Source: Prochlorococcus marinus str. MIT 9215 (GTDB lineage: Bacteria; Cyanobacteriota; Cyanobacteriia; PCC-6307; Cyanobiaceae). Taken from it: a DNA stretch of 7,459 bases. The position numbers were made by a program, and so were the translations under genes. The stretch is from NCBI GenBank assembly GCA_949486985.1, contig CATBLW010000115.1, positions 1-7,459 on the forward strand, read 5' to 3'. Shown one piece after another: positions 6,860 through 7,459 of this stretch (the stretch's first letter is position 1; each line of letters opens with the position of its first letter). Below the pieces are notes generated by a model, which was not told where the DNA came from, made no database searches, and saw only the letters and a program-made list of their open reading frames with translations.

Positions 6860-7042
6860 ATGGATTTATTGCTTGCACTAGGCATTCCTCTGATTGTCTT
6901 CTTCCTTGCTTATCTTATGTTGAATGATCAATCAAGAACTCCTTTATGGCTTCAGCGACTCACAGACAGTAGCGGAGCCATCTGGACCTACGGAGTCATC
7001 ATCATTGCCGTTATCTCAATAGTTAGGTATTTGACAAGTTAG
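6860..7042 (+). CDS. Small membrane protein with two predicted helices
   Basis: This complete 60-residue protein runs from ATG to TAG. It has two hydrophobic segments, about residues 3-21 (LLLALGIPLIVFFLAYLML) and 43-57 (TYGVIIIAVISIVRY), joined by a polar loop with NDQSRTPLWLQRLTDSSGAIW. It is probably an integral protein of the plasma or thylakoid membrane with both ends on the same side. I do not recognise the family. Size and layout resemble the many small membrane proteins of picocyanobacteria, some of which attach to photosynthetic or respiratory complexes, but no motif ties it to any of them. No strong ribosome binding site is seen. It is 127 bases after leuS, with its own candidate promoter, so it may be transcribed separately. 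The codon pattern and clean hydrophobic layout argue that it is real. Confidence 0.65.
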   Translation: MDLLLALGIPLIVFFLAYLMLNDQSRTPLWLQRLTDSSGAIWTYGVIIIAVISIVRYLTS

Positions 7043-7113
7043 TTATGGAAGACGAACTGATGAATTTCTCATGAGCTCTTTGCTGACCGACTAGCTCCAA
7101 CTTGCTGATACTT

Positions 7114-7130
7114 CGTCTTGATATAAGACG
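7114..7130. other. Perfect 6-bp hairpin in the intergenic stretch
   Basis: CGTCTT and AAGACG form a 6-bp stem around a 5-base loop (GATAT), 72 bases after the stop of the small membrane protein. No T-run follows on either strand, so it is not a standard intrinsic terminator. It could be an RNA 3'-end structure, part of a small RNA or a dyad binding site. Confidence 0.35.
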
Positions 7131-7307
7131 CTTGTCAAAGCTAGAATCAGCCCTCATTCATTGACGATGAAGAAGAAGTCCATAATAAATTTTAGCCTTC
7201 CACTGTCGTGGGGAGAACACTGTTGCTCGAGATGTGGCTGAACTCGCTCAATAGGGCAATGTTTTGTCGCAGCATCGGGTTTCAGTCTTAAACTAGGCTT
7301 TATGAAT

Positions 7308-7313
7308 GAGGAG
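7308..7313 (+). promoter_or_regulatory. Strong Shine-Dalgarno site of the last gene
   Basis: GAGGAG lies 8 bases before the ATG at 7322. It is the best ribosome binding site on the plus strand of this window and decides the start of the gene at the right edge. A GGAG also occurs directly within the start codon and codon 2, because of a 14-base near-repeat. Confidence 0.6.
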
Positions 7314-7337
7314 ACACTGAAATGGAGACACTAAAAA
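7310..7337 (+). repeat. 14-base near-perfect tandem repeat over the start codon
   Basis: GGAGACACTGAAAT is followed directly by GGAGACACTAAAAA, which matches at 12 of 14 positions. The first copy contains the end of the Shine-Dalgarno site and most of the ATG; the second encodes the first residues of the protein. It looks like a small duplication at the translation start. Confidence 0.6.
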
Positions 7338-7459
7338 GCATTGTTCTTCCAGCCTTGATGACAGTCGCTCTGCTCATATGTGCATCTTGTCTTGCCTTCA
7401 TTGCTGTGAGTTTGCATCCTGTGGCACATTGGGCGAACAATCAGAATATCTGCGTTGAA
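7322..7459 (+). CDS. Membrane or secreted protein, N-terminal part only (runs off the right edge)
   Basis: The frame is open for 46 codons from the ATG at 7322 to the end of the window. It begins METLKSIVLPALM and has a hydrophobic segment at about residues 7-31 (IVLPALMTVALLICASCLAFIAVSL), followed by HPVAHWANNQNICVE. The segment can be read as a membrane anchor or as a long signal peptide. No clear signal-peptidase site is visible, so an anchor is slightly favoured. The start is supported by GAGGAG 8 bases upstream. The family cannot be named from this fragment. Three cysteines (20, 23, 44) are present in the visible part; the first two lie within the hydrophobic segment. It is a separate unit from the small membrane protein, being 279 bases away. 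Confidence 0.6.
   Translation, partial: METLKSIVLPALMTVALLICASCLAFIAVSLHPVAHWANNQNICVE

Larger units (their letters stand above)
7043..7321. other. 279-base stretch with no convincing gene
   Basis: This interval lies between the small membrane protein and the last partial gene. Only mini reading frames are present (9 codons from 7045, 24 codons from 7167), and none has a ribosome binding site. It holds one perfect short hairpin (7114-7130). Just before the next gene is a purine-rich Shine-Dalgarno region. A small RNA or a decayed gene is possible, but nothing in the sequence proves either. Confidence 0.5.

Noticed and set aside
7167..7241. 24-codon frame MKKKSIINFSLPLSWGEHCCSRCG with a Cys-rich end
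   Set aside because: No ribosome binding site, no neighbour coupling, and frames this short are expected by chance.

Overview
The window looks like chromosomal DNA from a marine picocyanobacterium of the Synechococcus / low-light Prochlorococcus group. The grounds are protein flavour and gene order: a cyanobacterial-type Hfq without the usual C-terminal Lys-His motif lies next to dapF, and DUF1995-like and DUF4330-like proteins, typical of cyanobacteria, sit in one cluster. GC content is intermediate, and I saw no copy of the HIP1 octamer that is common in many freshwater cyanobacteria. The species cannot be fixed from this sequence alone. I see no insertion sequence, CRISPR array, rRNA or tRNA.

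The left half (1-3777) is a minus-strand run of five genes, read right to left. It begins with dapF, the diaminopimelate epimerase of lysine and peptidoglycan synthesis, which carries a long extra C-terminal tail. A NifS/IscS-type cysteine desulfurase follows and overlaps the end of dapF. Next is a DUF1995-like protein, 54 bases downstream. After a 127-base gap with a plausible promoter come a DUF4330-like membrane-anchored protein and, coupled to it by an ATGA overlap, the start of a signal-peptide-bearing exported protein that runs off the window edge. This last start is supported by a good ribosome binding site.

The right half (3804-7459) is plus-strand. A divergent Hfq-like gene starts only 26 bases from the dapF start. 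It is followed after 61 bases by leuS, the full-length leucyl-tRNA synthetase, which uses a GTG start. Then come a 127-base spacer with short ATCTG repeats, a 60-residue protein with two predicted membrane helices, a 279-base non-coding stretch containing a perfect 6-bp hairpin, and the first 46 codons of another membrane or secreted protein.

Most of the window is housekeeping: amino-acid and cell-wall precursor synthesis, sulfur mobilisation and tRNA charging. There is no obvious new defence or mobile system. The parts most worth a second look are the DapF tail, the very tight dapF/hfq divergent junction, the divergent RNA-binding surface of Hfq, the Asn-to-Ser change in the cysteine desulfurase, and the small membrane proteins and repeats at the right-hand end.
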